From NCBI RefSeq assembly GCF_004348425.1, contig NZ_SMKK01000070.1, positions 1-39,942 of the forward strand: a stretch of 39,942 nt of DNA, in the 5' to 3' direction. The notes below the pieces were generated by a model. It made no database searches, had not been told where the DNA came from, and worked only from the letters and a program-made list of their open reading frames with translations. Shown one piece after another: positions 7,406 through 15,662 of the stretch. Both the position numbers and the translations under genes were made by a program. This stretch comes from Actinomadura sp. 7K507. Its GTDB lineage: Bacteria > Actinomycetota > Actinomycetes > Streptosporangiales > Streptosporangiaceae. Each line of letters begins with the position of its first letter. The first letter of the stretch is position 1.

Positions 7406-8601
7406 GGGCGCTGCTGCGGGAGCTGGCGAGCCCGGCCGGGCTGCGGGACCCCTACACCATTTATCACGAGGTCCGCGCCGCCGCGGACGCCGGGCGTCCG
7501 CCCGCGCGGGTGCTCTTCCGCCACGACGACGTCCGGGAGGCGCTCCTGGACCGGGACCTGCGTTCCGGCCGGGTCTCGGCGATCCTGCGCCCCCTGCCGC
7601 CGCAGGCCCGCGCGGAGGCGGCGCTCCTCGAACGGACGATGCGCGACATCCTCGTCTTCCAGGACGGGCCCGCCCACCGCCGGCTGCGGCGGCTCATGGC
7701 GGGGGCGTTCACGCCAGGCACGATCGAGCTCGCCAAGCCCGCCATGGCGGCGGCGACCGACAGGCTGCTGGACGCCCTCGACCGCCACGGCGTCATGGAC
7801 GTCCACCGCGGCCTCGCCCACCCGCTGCCCGCGATCGTGATCGCCGCGCTGCTGGGGGTCCCCGAGGCCGACCGGGACGCGTTCCGGTCCTGGGCGCGAG
7901 ACCTGGTCATGGTCGTCGGCTCGGGGACCCTCACCCCGCGGATGGCCCGCCGCGCCGCCGGCAGCGTGGCGCGGCTGCGCGGGCTGGTGGCCCGGCTGGC
8001 GGACGAGCGCCGCGCCGACCCGGGGCCGGACCTGCTCAGCACGATGATCGGGGCCGGCGGCGACGGCGACCGGCTGTCGTTCGACGAACTGGCCGCGAAC
8101 ACGCTGTTCCTGATGACGGCCGGGCATGAGACCGCCGCCAACATGCTCAGCAACGGGATCCTGGCCCTGCTCCGCCATCCCGGCCAGCGCGAGCTGCTGA
8201 CCGGCGACCTCTCCCTGCTGGGTTCGGCGACCGAGGAGATGCTCCGCTACGAGGGACCGGTGCAGATCGCCGCCCGCGTCGCGGCCCGCGACCGCGACGT
8301 GGGCGGCATGGAGCTGGTAGCGGGCGACCCGGTCGTCCTGCTGCTGGGCGCCGCCAACCGCGACCCGGACGTGTTCGGCGACCCCGGCCGCTTCGACATC
8401 GCCCGCTCGCCCAACCCGCACCTGGCGTTCTCGCACGGCGCGCACTTCTGCCTGGGCGCGGCGCTGGCGCGCGCCGAGATGGAGGTCGTGCTGCCCCGGC
8501 TGTTCGAGCGCTTCCCGGGACTGCGGCTCGCCGAGGACGACGTGACCTGGCAGCCGACGCTCGACTTCCGCGGCCCGGAGCGGCTGCTGGTGCGGCGGTG
8601 A
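7402..8601 (+). CDS. Cytochrome P450
   Basis: 399 residues, normal for a soluble bacterial P450. I-helix AGHET at 240-244 (oxygen activation, Thr244), K-helix ExxR as EMLR at 279-282, and heme-ligand loop FSHGAHFCLGAALARAE with Cys350. No membrane anchor and no fused reductase, so it needs a separate ferredoxin and reductase, neither of which is encoded nearby. The ATG overlaps the permease 2 stop (ATGA), so it belongs to the transport operon. In this setting it probably oxidises the imported compound, before or after CoA activation by the next gene (inference). N-terminus and I-helix resemble many class I actinobacterial enzymes; the CYP family cannot be set by eye. Confidence 0.92.
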   Translation: MRALLRELASPAGLRDPYTIYHEVRAAADAGRPPARVLFRHDDVREALLDRDLRSGRVSAILRPLPPQARAEAALLERTMRDILVFQDGPAHRRLRRLMAGAFTPGTIELAKPAMAAATDRLLDALDRHGVMDVHRGLAHPLPAIVIAALLGVPEADRDAFRSWARDLVMVVGSGTLTPRMARRAAGSVARLRGLVARLADERRADPGPDLLSTMIGAGGDGDRLSFDELAANTLFLMTAGHETAANMLSNGILALLRHPGQRELLTGDLSLLGSATEEMLRYEGPVQIAARVAARDRDVGGMELVAGDPVVLLLGAANRDPDVFGDPGRFDIARSPNPHLAFSHGAHFCLGAALARAEMEVVLPRLFERFPGLRLAEDDVTWQPTLDFRGPERLLVRR

Positions 8602-8663
8602 CGGCGCGCATGCCCGAGCCCTCGCCCGGCCTCCGGACTTCCCGACTCCCAGGTGGTGACGAA

Positions 8664-9920
8664 ATGACGACCTCCCGGCCATCCCCGTCCGGCGGCTCAC
8701 CGGATCCCGCGGCGCTGCGGGAGGCGGTCGGCCGCGCCTACAGCGGCTCTGCCTTCCTGCGCGCCAAGCTCGACGCGGCGGGGGTCGAGCCGTCGTCGAT
8801 CCGGCACGCCGGCGACCTGGCCCGGCTCCCGTTCACCGTCAAGGGGGAGATCCGCGAGGCGCACTTCCTGGACTACGCGGCCGTCCCGGCCGAGCGGATC
8901 GTCCGCATCCACTCCTCGTCCGGCACCACGGGGCGGCGCACCATCTGCGCCTACACCGCCCGCGACATCGACGACTGGCTGGAGATGTGCGCCCGCAGCC
9001 TCCGGTACGCGGGCGTGACCCCGCACGACCGGGTGCAGCCGATGGTCGGGTACGGGCTGTGGACGGCGGGCATCGGGTTCCAGGAGGCCGCCGAGCGGCT
9101 CGGCGCGATGGTCGTCCCCACCGGGCCGGGCAACACCGAGTTGCAGCTGGAGATGATGCGCGAGGCGGGGACCACGGTGCTCTGCGCCACCGCGTCGTTC
9201 ACCCTGCTCATCGCCGAACTGGTGGAGCGGCGCGGGATCCGCGGCGAGCTGTCGCTGCGGGTGGGGATCAGCGGCTCCGAACGCTGGGGCGACGGCACCC
9301 GCGCGCGGATCGAGTCGCTGCTCGGCGTCCCCGCCTACGACCTGTACGGGCTGACCGAGCTGTGGGGTCCGGGCGCCGGCGTCGAGTGCCACCGCAAGGA
9401 CGGCATCCACGTTTGGGCCGACCACTACCACGTGGAGATCGTCGATCCGGTGACGCTGTCCCCGGTCCCGCCCGGGACGGTCGGCGAGATCGTGGTCACC
9501 ACGTTCGCGAAGGAGGCCACCCCGCTGCTCCGGTACCGGACCCGGGACCTGTCCTACCTGTACGGGGAGCCGTGCCCGTGCGGCAGCCCGCACCCGCGCA
9601 TCGGCCGCATCGTGGGCCGCTCCGACGACCAGATCAAGGTGCGCGGCGTGATCTTCCTGCCGGCGCAGGTGGACACGGTGCTGGCCGGGACGCCGGGCGC
9701 GGGCCCGGAGTTCCAGGCGCACGTGACCCGGGACGGCGCGGGGCGCGACGGGCTGACGGTCCGCGTCGAGGCGGACGACCGGCCGGGACTGGCGGGAGAA
9801 CTGGCGGAGAGGCTGCGCGCCGAGACCGGTATCCGCGTCGACGTGGACCTGGTTCCGATGGGCGCGCTCCCTCGCAGCGAGCGCAAGACCCGGCGCGTCT
9901 TCGACCACCGCGACCTGTAG
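8664..9920 (+). CDS. Phenylacetate-CoA ligase-like AMP-forming enzyme (PaaK family)
   Basis: 418 residues of the PaaK branch of the ANL superfamily: ATP and acid to acyl-AMP, then acyl-CoA. P-loop SSSGTTGRRT, the YGLTELWG motif, YRTRDLSYLYGEPCPCG and GRIVGRSDDQIKVRGV are all characteristic, and the CPCG loop separates PaaK from other acyl-CoA ligases. The catalytic Lys lies in SERKTRRV at the C-terminus. ATG 8664 has AGGTGG 7 nt upstream; a GTG at 8598 overlapping the P450 stop (GTGA) would add 22 non-conserved residues. The substrate is probably an aryl or arylacetic acid, but specificity is inference. It is the last gene of the operon and is convergent with the LRV gene, 16 nt away. Confidence 0.87.
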   Translation: MTTSRPSPSGGSPDPAALREAVGRAYSGSAFLRAKLDAAGVEPSSIRHAGDLARLPFTVKGEIREAHFLDYAAVPAERIVRIHSSSGTTGRRTICAYTARDIDDWLEMCARSLRYAGVTPHDRVQPMVGYGLWTAGIGFQEAAERLGAMVVPTGPGNTELQLEMMREAGTTVLCATASFTLLIAELVERRGIRGELSLRVGISGSERWGDGTRARIESLLGVPAYDLYGLTELWGPGAGVECHRKDGIHVWADHYHVEIVDPVTLSPVPPGTVGEIVVTTFAKEATPLLRYRTRDLSYLYGEPCPCGSPHPRIGRIVGRSDDQIKVRGVIFLPAQVDTVLAGTPGAGPEFQAHVTRDGAGRDGLTVRVEADDRPGLAGELAERLRAETGIRVDVDLVPMGALPRSERKTRRVFDHRDL

Positions 9921-9936
9921 CGCCGTTCGCGGCCGG

Positions 9937-11316
9937 CTAGATGATCGCCACGTCGTAGAGGATCCGCTTCATCGACGACTCGGGGAGGGCGGGGTTGCGG
10001 GCCGCGCTCCCGGCCGCGTCCGGGTCGTCGAGGAGTTCCAGCAGGCGGGCGGGCGGAAGCCGCGCGTCGCGCGCCGCCGCCGCGCGCACCGCCGGGTCGG
10101 CGTCCCGGCTGAGGCGGTCGACGGCCCCGGTTCCGAGGACGGGATCGCGCAGGGCCAGGGCGCGGGCGACGGGATCGGCGTCCCCGGCGAGGCGCGCGAG
10201 GCCCGCGCGGGGGAAGTTCGGGTGGCCGGTCCGGTCCAGGCGGGTGAGGAGCCGCGACTCCAGGGCGACCGAGAGCAGCAGCTCGCCGGGCGGGTCTGGA
10301 TGGCGCTCCGACAGCAGCATCCGGACGGCGAAGTCGCCGTCGGCGGCGAGCCGTGCGACGAGGTCGGCCGGCAGGTGCGGGCTGTAGGCGGCGAACCGGC
10401 GCAGTCCCACGTGGGCGGACGTGGCGTACCGGCGCATCAGGTCGAGGTCGTCCAGGCGGCTCCAGAACCAGCCCGGCGGGCTGAGCCTGTCCTCGGGCCC
10501 GACGTGGTAGTCGATCGCCGCGCGCTGCGTCTCGGACAGTTCCGGGCGCAGCGACACGGCGAGGCGCACCTCGTGCTCGGGATCGTCCTTGAGGACGGTG
10601 ACCAGGTCGGGCGGCAGATGCGGGTTGGCGGCGATCGCGGCGCGCGTCGCCGTCCGCGCGTCCCGGCAGTACGCGGCCGCCCGGGAGCGCTCCAGCGCGG
10701 CGTCGGAGATGATGGAGTCGCACCCGGCGGCCAGCAGCGGTTCGATCAGCTCGGGCCGCCGGTGGCAGGCGAGCAGCATCCCCTGCCGCCGGACGGCCGG
10801 ATCCGGGTCGGCCATGGCCGCGTCGACGATCTCGTCGGGCGGCTCCGGCCACGCCAGCAGCGCGCCCATCCGGACCCGGGCCTCGGGGTCGGCCGCGAGC
10901 GCCGCCCTGATGCCGTCCGGGAGATCCTCGGTGTCGCAGACCGCGTCCCGCACCTCCGCGTCCGGGTCGGCGGCCAGCCGCGCCACGACGTCGGGCGGGA
11001 GGGGCTTGGGCCGCTGCCACGACTCGGCCCGCGCGGCCACCGCGAGCCGGACTCCGGGATCGGGGTCGCCGGCGAGGCCCGCCCGTATCTCGGCGGGCGC
11101 GTGACCGGTGCGCGCGACCAGCCGCCGCGTCCGCGGGTCCGGGTGGCGGGCCGCGGCGTCGTACACGGTGCGGGGCACCCCGGCGCGGTGCAGGAGGGCG
11201 ATCCTCACCGGATGCTCGGCTCGCTCCAGGATCAGCAGCAGCAGATCGGCCGGGGCGGCGGGATTGGCGGCCAGGCCTTCCAGCCGCACCGTGTAGAGCG
11301 TCCGCACCCTGATCAC
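9937..11316 (-). CDS. Leucine-rich-variant (LRV) repeat protein
   Basis: 459 residues made almost wholly of about 24-residue repeats of the form LPPDxVARLAADPDAEVRxAVA, for example near residues 100-125, 135-160 and 240-270. This is the LRV/HEAT-like alpha-solenoid pattern in which Asp-Pro and Val-Arg recur. Its role is unknown; such solenoids bind proteins. No signal peptide or membrane segment and no 4Fe-4S cluster motif, which some LRV proteins have, is visible. The start at GTG 11316 (GTG ATC AGG GTG CGG) is preferred to an open frame reaching 11454, since 11317-11454 overlaps the TetR promoter and reads as non-repeat. GGCGGA lies shortly upstream. The same family recurs in multiple copies in other actinomycetes. 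Confidence 0.7.
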   Translation of the reverse strand: MIRVRTLYTVRLEGLAANPAAPADLLLLILERAEHPVRIALLHRAGVPRTVYDAAARHPDPRTRRLVARTGHAPAEIRAGLAGDPDPGVRLAVAARAESWQRPKPLPPDVVARLAADPDAEVRDAVCDTEDLPDGIRAALAADPEARVRMGALLAWPEPPDEIVDAAMADPDPAVRRQGMLLACHRRPELIEPLLAAGCDSIISDAALERSRAAAYCRDARTATRAAIAANPHLPPDLVTVLKDDPEHEVRLAVSLRPELSETQRAAIDYHVGPEDRLSPPGWFWSRLDDLDLMRRYATSAHVGLRRFAAYSPHLPADLVARLAADGDFAVRMLLSERHPDPPGELLLSVALESRLLTRLDRTGHPNFPRAGLARLAGDADPVARALALRDPVLGTGAVDRLSRDADPAVRAAAARDARLPPARLLELLDDPDAAGSAARNPALPESSMKRILYDVAII

Positions 11317-11377
11317 GTTATCCGCCGCCGCCGCGTGCCGGAAGGTCGCCGGTGCGGAAGTTCCGCGCAGGCCAGGC

Positions 11378-11410
11378 GGTGTTGTCACCGGGTAACACCC
11401 CCGATACCTT
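11378..11410 (+). promoter_or_regulatory. Promoter and candidate autoregulatory operator of the TetR gene
   Basis: TTGTCA (11382-11387) and TACCTT (11405-11410) are spaced by 17 nt and lie 7 nt before the ATG, so a leaderless transcript is likely. GGTGTT (11378-11383) and AACACC (11394-11399) form an inverted repeat, 10-nt spacer, across the -35 box, which is where an autorepressor would bind. The region is shared with the divergent LRV gene. Confidence 0.55.
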
Positions 11411-11417
11411 TGCGTCC

Positions 11418-12074
11418 ATGACACGTTCGCAGGGCGGGACGGACCCGGGACCACGGCGGGATCCCGGCCGCCGCCGCGCCCTGCTCGAGGCCGCCGACCG
11501 GGTCATCCAGCGGGAGGGCCCGGAGGCGTCGATGGCCGCGATCGCCGCCGAGGCGGGGATCAGCAAACCGATCCTGTACCGCCATTTCGGCGACAAGAGC
11601 GGCCTCTACCAGGCACTCGCCGAGCGGCACACGCGCAAGCTGATCGAGGGGATCCGCGAGGAGTTCTCCAGCGACGGCCCGATCCGCGACCGCACCCGCT
11701 CCACCATCGACACCTACCTGTCGACGATCTCCAAGAACCTCAACCTCTACCGGTTCCTGATGCACCGGGCCAGCGCCGAGGACACCGCCACCCACAGCGC
11801 GATGAGCACGATGATCCGCGACGTGAGCCGGGAGCTGGCCGAGGTGATGATCGCCGAGGGCGAGATGGCGGACCGGACCCGCGCCTACGTGTGGGGCCAC
11901 GCGATCGTCGGCATGGTGCAGACGGCCGGCGACTGGTGGCTCGACCACGACGAGGACGTGCCGAGGCAGGACGTCGTGGACGGCCTCGTCGACCTCGTCC
12001 TCGGCGGGCTGCCGGCGGTCGTGTCCGGCGCCCGCGCCCCGCAGATGACCGACGACCCGCGATACCCGAGGTGA
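11418..12074 (+). CDS. TetR family regulator
   Basis: 218 residues. HTH over about residues 15-60 with AAIAAEAGISKPILYRHFGDK. The C-terminal domain has a helical ligand pocket (RTRAYVWGHAIVGMVQTAGDWWLDH), as in TetR proteins related to lipid regulators. Frame open to 11352, but ATG 11418 follows a promoter by 7 nt and the HTH begins just after it. The stop overlaps the cupin start (GTGA), so the two genes are co-translated. Targets beyond its own promoter are unknown; the divergent LRV gene shares the intergenic region. Confidence 0.87.
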   Translation: MTRSQGGTDPGPRRDPGRRRALLEAADRVIQREGPEASMAAIAAEAGISKPILYRHFGDKSGLYQALAERHTRKLIEGIREEFSSDGPIRDRTRSTIDTYLSTISKNLNLYRFLMHRASAEDTATHSAMSTMIRDVSRELAEVMIAEGEMADRTRAYVWGHAIVGMVQTAGDWWLDHDEDVPRQDVVDGLVDLVLGGLPAVVSGARAPQMTDDPRYPR

Positions 12075-12472
12075 CCGTGCAGACCGACGCCCCCGCGCAG
12101 ACCGACGCGCAGACCGACGTGCGGCCCGAACCGGCCGTGGAGACCGAGCGGCGGCCCTGGGGGAGCTTCGAGCGCTTCACGCTCAACGAGCCGTCCACCG
12201 TGAAGATCATCCATGTGGAGCCCGAGCAGCGGCTCAGCCTGCAGCGGCACCGCGACCGCGACGAGCTGTGGGTGGCGCTCGACCCCGGCGCGGTGTTCGA
12301 GGTGGCCGGGCGCCGCATCCTGCCCGAGGTGGGGGAGCGGGTGCTGATCCGGGCCGGCGACACGCACCGGCTGAGCTCGGACGGCCCGGCCGTCCGCGTC
12401 ATGGAGATCGCCTTCGGGCACTTCGACGAGGACGACATCGAGCGCCTTGAGGACCGGTACGGACGCGCCTGA
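12071..12472 (+). CDS. Cupin protein, phosphomannose-isomerase-C-terminus-like
   Basis: 133 residues. RPWGSFERF...VKIIHVEPEQRLSLQRHRDRDELWVAL...PEVGERVLIRAGDTHRL is the cupin domain of type II mannose-6-phosphate isomerases without the N-terminal nucleotidyltransferase. The pattern includes HRDRDELW (metal-ligand region) and a second His in DTHRL. The N-terminus repeats QTDA. GTG 12071 overlaps the TetR stop (GTGA). Stand-alone copies occur widely in actinomycetes and their function is often unclear, so sugar-phosphate isomerase activity is possible but not certain. A strong hairpin follows. Confidence 0.8.
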   Translation: MTVQTDAPAQTDAQTDVRPEPAVETERRPWGSFERFTLNEPSTVKIIHVEPEQRLSLQRHRDRDELWVALDPGAVFEVAGRRILPEVGERVLIRAGDTHRLSSDGPAVRVMEIAFGHFDEDDIERLEDRYGRA

Positions 12473-12480
12473 CCCGTCAG

Positions 12481-12519
12481 ACGGCCCGGCCGCCCGCCGT
12501 GCGCGGACGGCCGGGCCGT
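12481..12519. terminator. Bidirectional hairpin terminator
   Basis: A perfect 12-bp stem, ACGGCCCGGCCG (12481-12492) with CGGCCGGGCCGT (12508-12519), and a 15-nt loop. It lies between the convergent cupin and hexosaminidase genes. It lacks a clear U-tract, as actinomycete terminators often do. Confidence 0.7.
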
Positions 12520-12560
12520 CGCCGTCCGGGAACCGCCGTTCCCGGTGCCACTGGAGCGTG

Positions 12561-15350
12561 CTATTGGAGCAGGCTCCAGTGGTCCCGGGCGATGCGGGGT
12601 TCCTCACCGGTGCCCGCGCGGGTCGCCCGGAACAGCTCGCCCTGGTGGCTCACCAGTGCGCCGGCCTCGTAGGAACCGCCGGCGTCCCAGGCGGGGACCC
12701 CGGCCGGTGAGATGCGGCTGGTGCGGCCGTCCGCGCTGCGGGTGCGGGCCAGCGCGTACGCGCCGACCTCCACCGGCCCGCCGTACCGCCGCCACTTGCG
12801 GCCGTCCGTGGAGTACTCGACGGCCATGCCCGGGTTGCGGACGTTCGCCGACAGCGTCCCGCCGGAGATCCTCGCGCCGGGCGGCGGGACGCGGTAGTTC
12901 ACGCCCTCCCCGGGCAGCCCGACCGGCTCGTAGAACGACAGCAGCGGGAACGTCTTCTGGCCCAGCGTGTTGGCGAAGACGTTCCACGCGGCGCCCATGT
13001 CCTCCGGCGCCGGTGTGTCGCGGTTCCAGGCCCGCTCGGCGGCGCCGAGGAGCTTGGGGAACGCCTGGTACTCGCGCACCTCGGGCGTCTTGCCGTTCTC
13101 GCCCCACAGCTGGGCCTCCAGGCCGATGATGTTCTCGCGGCCCTCGGGGGTGAGCTCCGTCCAGGACGGGTCCGGCGTGACGGGGTTGCCCCAGCGGTCC
13201 TCGTTCGCGTACACGTCGAACGGCTGGTACGTGAACGTGCTCTTCTCGTTCACGTACGCGGCCCAGTAGTAGCCGGGCTCGTCCGGGTCCTTGTCGTAGG
13301 CGAGGTCCATGTACAGGTTGGTGGCGTGGGCGAGGATCACGGGCGTGCCCTCGTTGGCGAACCGGTACGCCCAGTCCTCGCGTCCCCAGCCCCACACGTT
13401 CTGCCAGGCCAGCGGGGTGAAGCCCGGGAGGCGGAAGGGGCGCTCCGGGTCGGTGACGTCCTCCCACCCGGCGGTCTTCCCTGCGGCCTCGCGGGCGATG
13501 GCGTTCCAGCGGGTGAAGAACATCTCCTTCAGTTCTTCACCGGACCTGCCGGCGGTCTCGGGGTTGTTCCGGCACGCCGGGGATCCCGACCACCAGCCCT
13601 CCGGCGGGCCCGGGGGCTCGTCGCCGCCGAGGTTGACGCGGCCGAGCGGGACGCCGGCGCGCCCGTACATCTTCGACACCTCGGACACGACCTTGCGGAG
13701 GAACCGGTAGCTGCTGTCCAGGCACGGGTTCACGAGATTGTCGTTGTAGTACTGGACGCTGACGTGCTCGCTGGTGTCGCCGGGGTCGAGCAGCCGGTAC
13801 GTGGCGTCGCCGGTCCGCTCATGGCGGTGCTCCATCGACTGGACGGCCGCGCGGGCGTGCGCGGGGAAGTTCAGCTCGGGGACGACCTCGATGTGCCGTT
13901 CGGCCGCGTACCGCAGGATGTCCTCGAACTCCCGGACCGAGTAGAAGCCGCTGCCCTTGCCGACGAAGTTGAGCGTGCCCTGCTCGAAGCCCTGGTACGC
14001 GGGCCGGCGTCCGAGGTTGGCTTCCGTCTCGCCGCGCGGTTTACCGGAGATCCCGTCGCCGTGGCCGAGGTCGCCGGCCGACCCCATGCCCTGGTGCAGC
14101 GCGCCGGTCTCCCGCAGGTCGAACGCGCGCCTGGAGCCGTAGCCCGTCAGCTCGGGCAGCCCCGGGATCTGCAGGCGCCAGCCCTCGTCGTTGGTCAGCC
14201 CGAGGTGGAGCCTGTTGAGCTTGGTGAAGCTCATCAGGTCGAGGAACTTCTTGATCGTCCGCTCGCTCTCGAAGTGGCGGCCCACGTCGATGTGCAGGCC
14301 CCGGTACCCGAACAGCGGCGCGTCGGCGATCTCGGCGCGGGGGACGTCCGCGGTGGAGCCGCGGCGGCCCCGCGCCGCCGCCTCGTAGCCGCCGGCGGGG
14401 ATGAGCTGCCGCAGCGTCTGGATTCCGTACAGCACGCCGGCCCGGTCGGCGCCGGTGATCTCGACGCCGCGGCGGGTCGCGGTGAGCGTGTACCCCTCGG
14501 GGTCGGCCTCGCCGTCCCGGTCGGCGTCCAGGTCCGGGTCCACGCTCAGGGTGATCGGCGCGCCGCGTCCGCGGGCGACGTCGCTCAGCGCGGAGCGCAG
14601 GTAGCGCTCCTCGCGGTGGAGCGAGCGCGGCGCCGAGACGCGCGACCGGCCGCCGATCCCGACCGTGCCGCCGGACGCGGTCGCCGACAGCGGCTGCGGG
14701 ACGAGGCTCTGCTTCAGCGTGAGGTCCATCTTCGGCGTGGTGTTCCCGGCGTACCGGGTCGCGGCCGTCTCCACGGGGCGGTGGTCACCGGAGAACGCGG
14801 TCGTCTGCTTGGGGTCGGCGGGGTCGAGGAGCGTCCTGGCCGGTACCCACCTCGGCTTGCCGTCGCCGAAGGCGATCGTCCACCCGGCGGGGGCGTCGGA
14901 CTTGTGGACCGCCCACAGTTCGACGTTGATGTCGATCGCCCGCCGCTCGCCCGGGGCGACGGCCTCGAACCCCTCCACCGGCTTGAGGGTGTAGAAGTCG
15001 CCGCTCTGCGCGGCGTCCGCCCGGGTCACCGCGAGGCCCTGGCCGGCGAGCTGCTCGCGCGCGATGTCGCCCGCCGCGCCCCCGAGCACGGCGGCGGGCT
15101 GCCGGACGGCGTTGAAGTACAGGGCCCACCCGCCGCTTCCGAGCGCGCAGCGGCGGTCGTGGTTGGCGATGGTCAGCCGCGCGAGGTGGTACTGCGCGTC
15201 GGCGACGGTGTGGTCGACGGGCTGGTAGGTCAGCATGAGGTCGCGGGCGTCCGGATGGCAGGCCGCCGACGCCGCGCCCGGGGTGACGACCACCGCGAGC
15301 GCGGCGGTGAGCGCGGCGGCCGACAGCACGGCCGTGTGTCTGTTCGGCAT
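12561..15350 (-). CDS. Secreted GH20 beta-N-acetylhexosaminidase (chitobiase type)
   Basis: 929 residues. A signal peptide ends at about 29 (AASA-A). Residues about 35-180 resemble the CHB_HEX carbohydrate-binding domain of Serratia chitobiase, followed by GH20b (about 215-340) and the GH20 barrel (about 345-780) with LHIDVGRHF, LGLTNDEGWRLQIP, the catalytic pair Asp577-Glu578 in NLGGDE, and AERAW. Then comes a chitobiase C-terminal region (820-880, YSTDGRKWRRYGG). The last 45 residues (VPAWDAGGSYEAGALVSHQGELFRA) form a CBM5/12-like chitin-binding module. It removes terminal GlcNAc from chito-oligosaccharides outside the cell. The ATG has no ribosome binding site but a -10 hexamer 7 nt upstream. 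I see no close match to a DasR site. Confidence 0.92.
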   Translation of the reverse strand: MPNRHTAVLSAAALTAALAVVVTPGAASAACHPDARDLMLTYQPVDHTVADAQYHLARLTIANHDRRCALGSGGWALYFNAVRQPAAVLGGAAGDIAREQLAGQGLAVTRADAAQSGDFYTLKPVEGFEAVAPGERRAIDINVELWAVHKSDAPAGWTIAFGDGKPRWVPARTLLDPADPKQTTAFSGDHRPVETAATRYAGNTTPKMDLTLKQSLVPQPLSATASGGTVGIGGRSRVSAPRSLHREERYLRSALSDVARGRGAPITLSVDPDLDADRDGEADPEGYTLTATRRGVEITGADRAGVLYGIQTLRQLIPAGGYEAAARGRRGSTADVPRAEIADAPLFGYRGLHIDVGRHFESERTIKKFLDLMSFTKLNRLHLGLTNDEGWRLQIPGLPELTGYGSRRAFDLRETGALHQGMGSAGDLGHGDGISGKPRGETEANLGRRPAYQGFEQGTLNFVGKGSGFYSVREFEDILRYAAERHIEVVPELNFPAHARAAVQSMEHRHERTGDATYRLLDPGDTSEHVSVQYYNDNLVNPCLDSSYRFLRKVVSEVSKMYGRAGVPLGRVNLGGDEPPGPPEGWWSGSPACRNNPETAGRSGEELKEMFFTRWNAIAREAAGKTAGWEDVTDPERPFRLPGFTPLAWQNVWGWGREDWAYRFANEGTPVILAHATNLYMDLAYDKDPDEPGYYWAAYVNEKSTFTYQPFDVYANEDRWGNPVTPDPSWTELTPEGRENIIGLEAQLWGENGKTPEVREYQAFPKLLGAAERAWNRDTPAPEDMGAAWNVFANTLGQKTFPLLSFYEPVGLPGEGVNYRVPPPGARISGGTLSANVRNPGMAVEYSTDGRKWRRYGGPVEVGAYALARTRSADGRTSRISPAGVPAWDAGGSYEAGALVSHQGELFRATRAGTGEEPRIARDHWSLLQ

Positions 15351-15357
15351 AAACAGG

Positions 15358-15363
15358 AAAGTA
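15358..15363 (-). promoter_or_regulatory. -10 hexamer of the hexosaminidase gene
   Basis: On the minus strand TACTTT sits 7 nt before the ATG, in the only AT-rich stretch of the region, with no Shine-Dalgarno. A leaderless transcript is likely; no good -35 box is seen. Confidence 0.5.
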
Positions 15364-15501
15364 ACCTAATAATTTCCGGCGGTCCGGCGCCCGATCCGGC
15401 CACCGGCGAAACCGCAGGCGGCGCCGCCCGTCCGCCTCCGGACACCCCGGCCATCTTGACGGCCCGCCGGACGGGACGGATCCTGCGCGCCCCGCCCGTG
15501 G

Positions 15502-15507
15502 TAGCCT
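15502..15507 (+). promoter_or_regulatory. -10 hexamer of the trp leader
   Basis: TAGCCT is placed 7 nt before the leader-peptide ATG, so transcription would begin at or next to that ATG. No convincing -35 is visible; TTGACG at 15456-15461 is too far. Confidence 0.5.
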
Positions 15508-15514
15508 CGCGGGC

Positions 15515-15553
15515 ATGCGAACCGCAGCCTCCCAGTGGTGGTGGCGCCGCTGA
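15515..15553 (+). CDS. trpL: trp leader peptide, three tandem Trp codons
   Basis: A 12-codon reading frame, MRTAASQWWWRR then TGA, in front of trpEG. Three consecutive TGG codons at 15536-15544 are the sensor: with charged tRNA-Trp short, ribosomes stall there. No Shine-Dalgarno precedes the ATG, but a -10 hexamer does, so it is probably translated from a leaderless mRNA, as reported for trp leaders in other bacteria. The stop lies inside hairpin arm 1:2. Confidence 0.85.
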   Translation: MRTAASQWWWRR

Positions 15554-15632
15554 GGCGGCGCCGGTTCGAGCACGTTCAGACCCAGGCGACCGCCCTCACC
15601 CGGCGGTCGTTTCTCATGCTCTCCGCCTGGGT
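15543..15632 (+). promoter_or_regulatory. Transcription attenuator of trpEG
   Basis: Arm 1 GGCGCCGC (15543-15550) pairs perfectly with arm 2 GCGGCGCC (15555-15562) across the leader stop. Arm 2 (GAGGCGG, 15552-15558) can instead pair with arm 3 (CCGCCCTC, 15590-15597, one bulged C). Arm 3 GACCGCC (15588-15594) pairs with arm 4 GGCGGTC (15602-15608), 7-nt loop, followed by GTTTCTC: the terminator. An outer pair, ACCCAGGCG (15580-15588) with CGCCTGGGT (15624-15632), can enclose it. Classic Trp-codon stalling would free arm 2 and prevent 3:4. Confidence 0.8.
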
Positions 15633-15662
15633 GCAGGGCCCGGACAATGAGGGGCCACCGCG

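Noticed and set aside
8598..8663. GTG 8598 as start of the CoA ligase
   Set aside because: The GTGA overlap is attractive, but the added 22 residues are unlike the family and ATG 8664 has a proper ribosome binding site.
15351..15501. Classical DasR site upstream of the hexosaminidase
   Set aside because: I looked for the ACTGGTCTAGACCA type of palindrome and found no close match.
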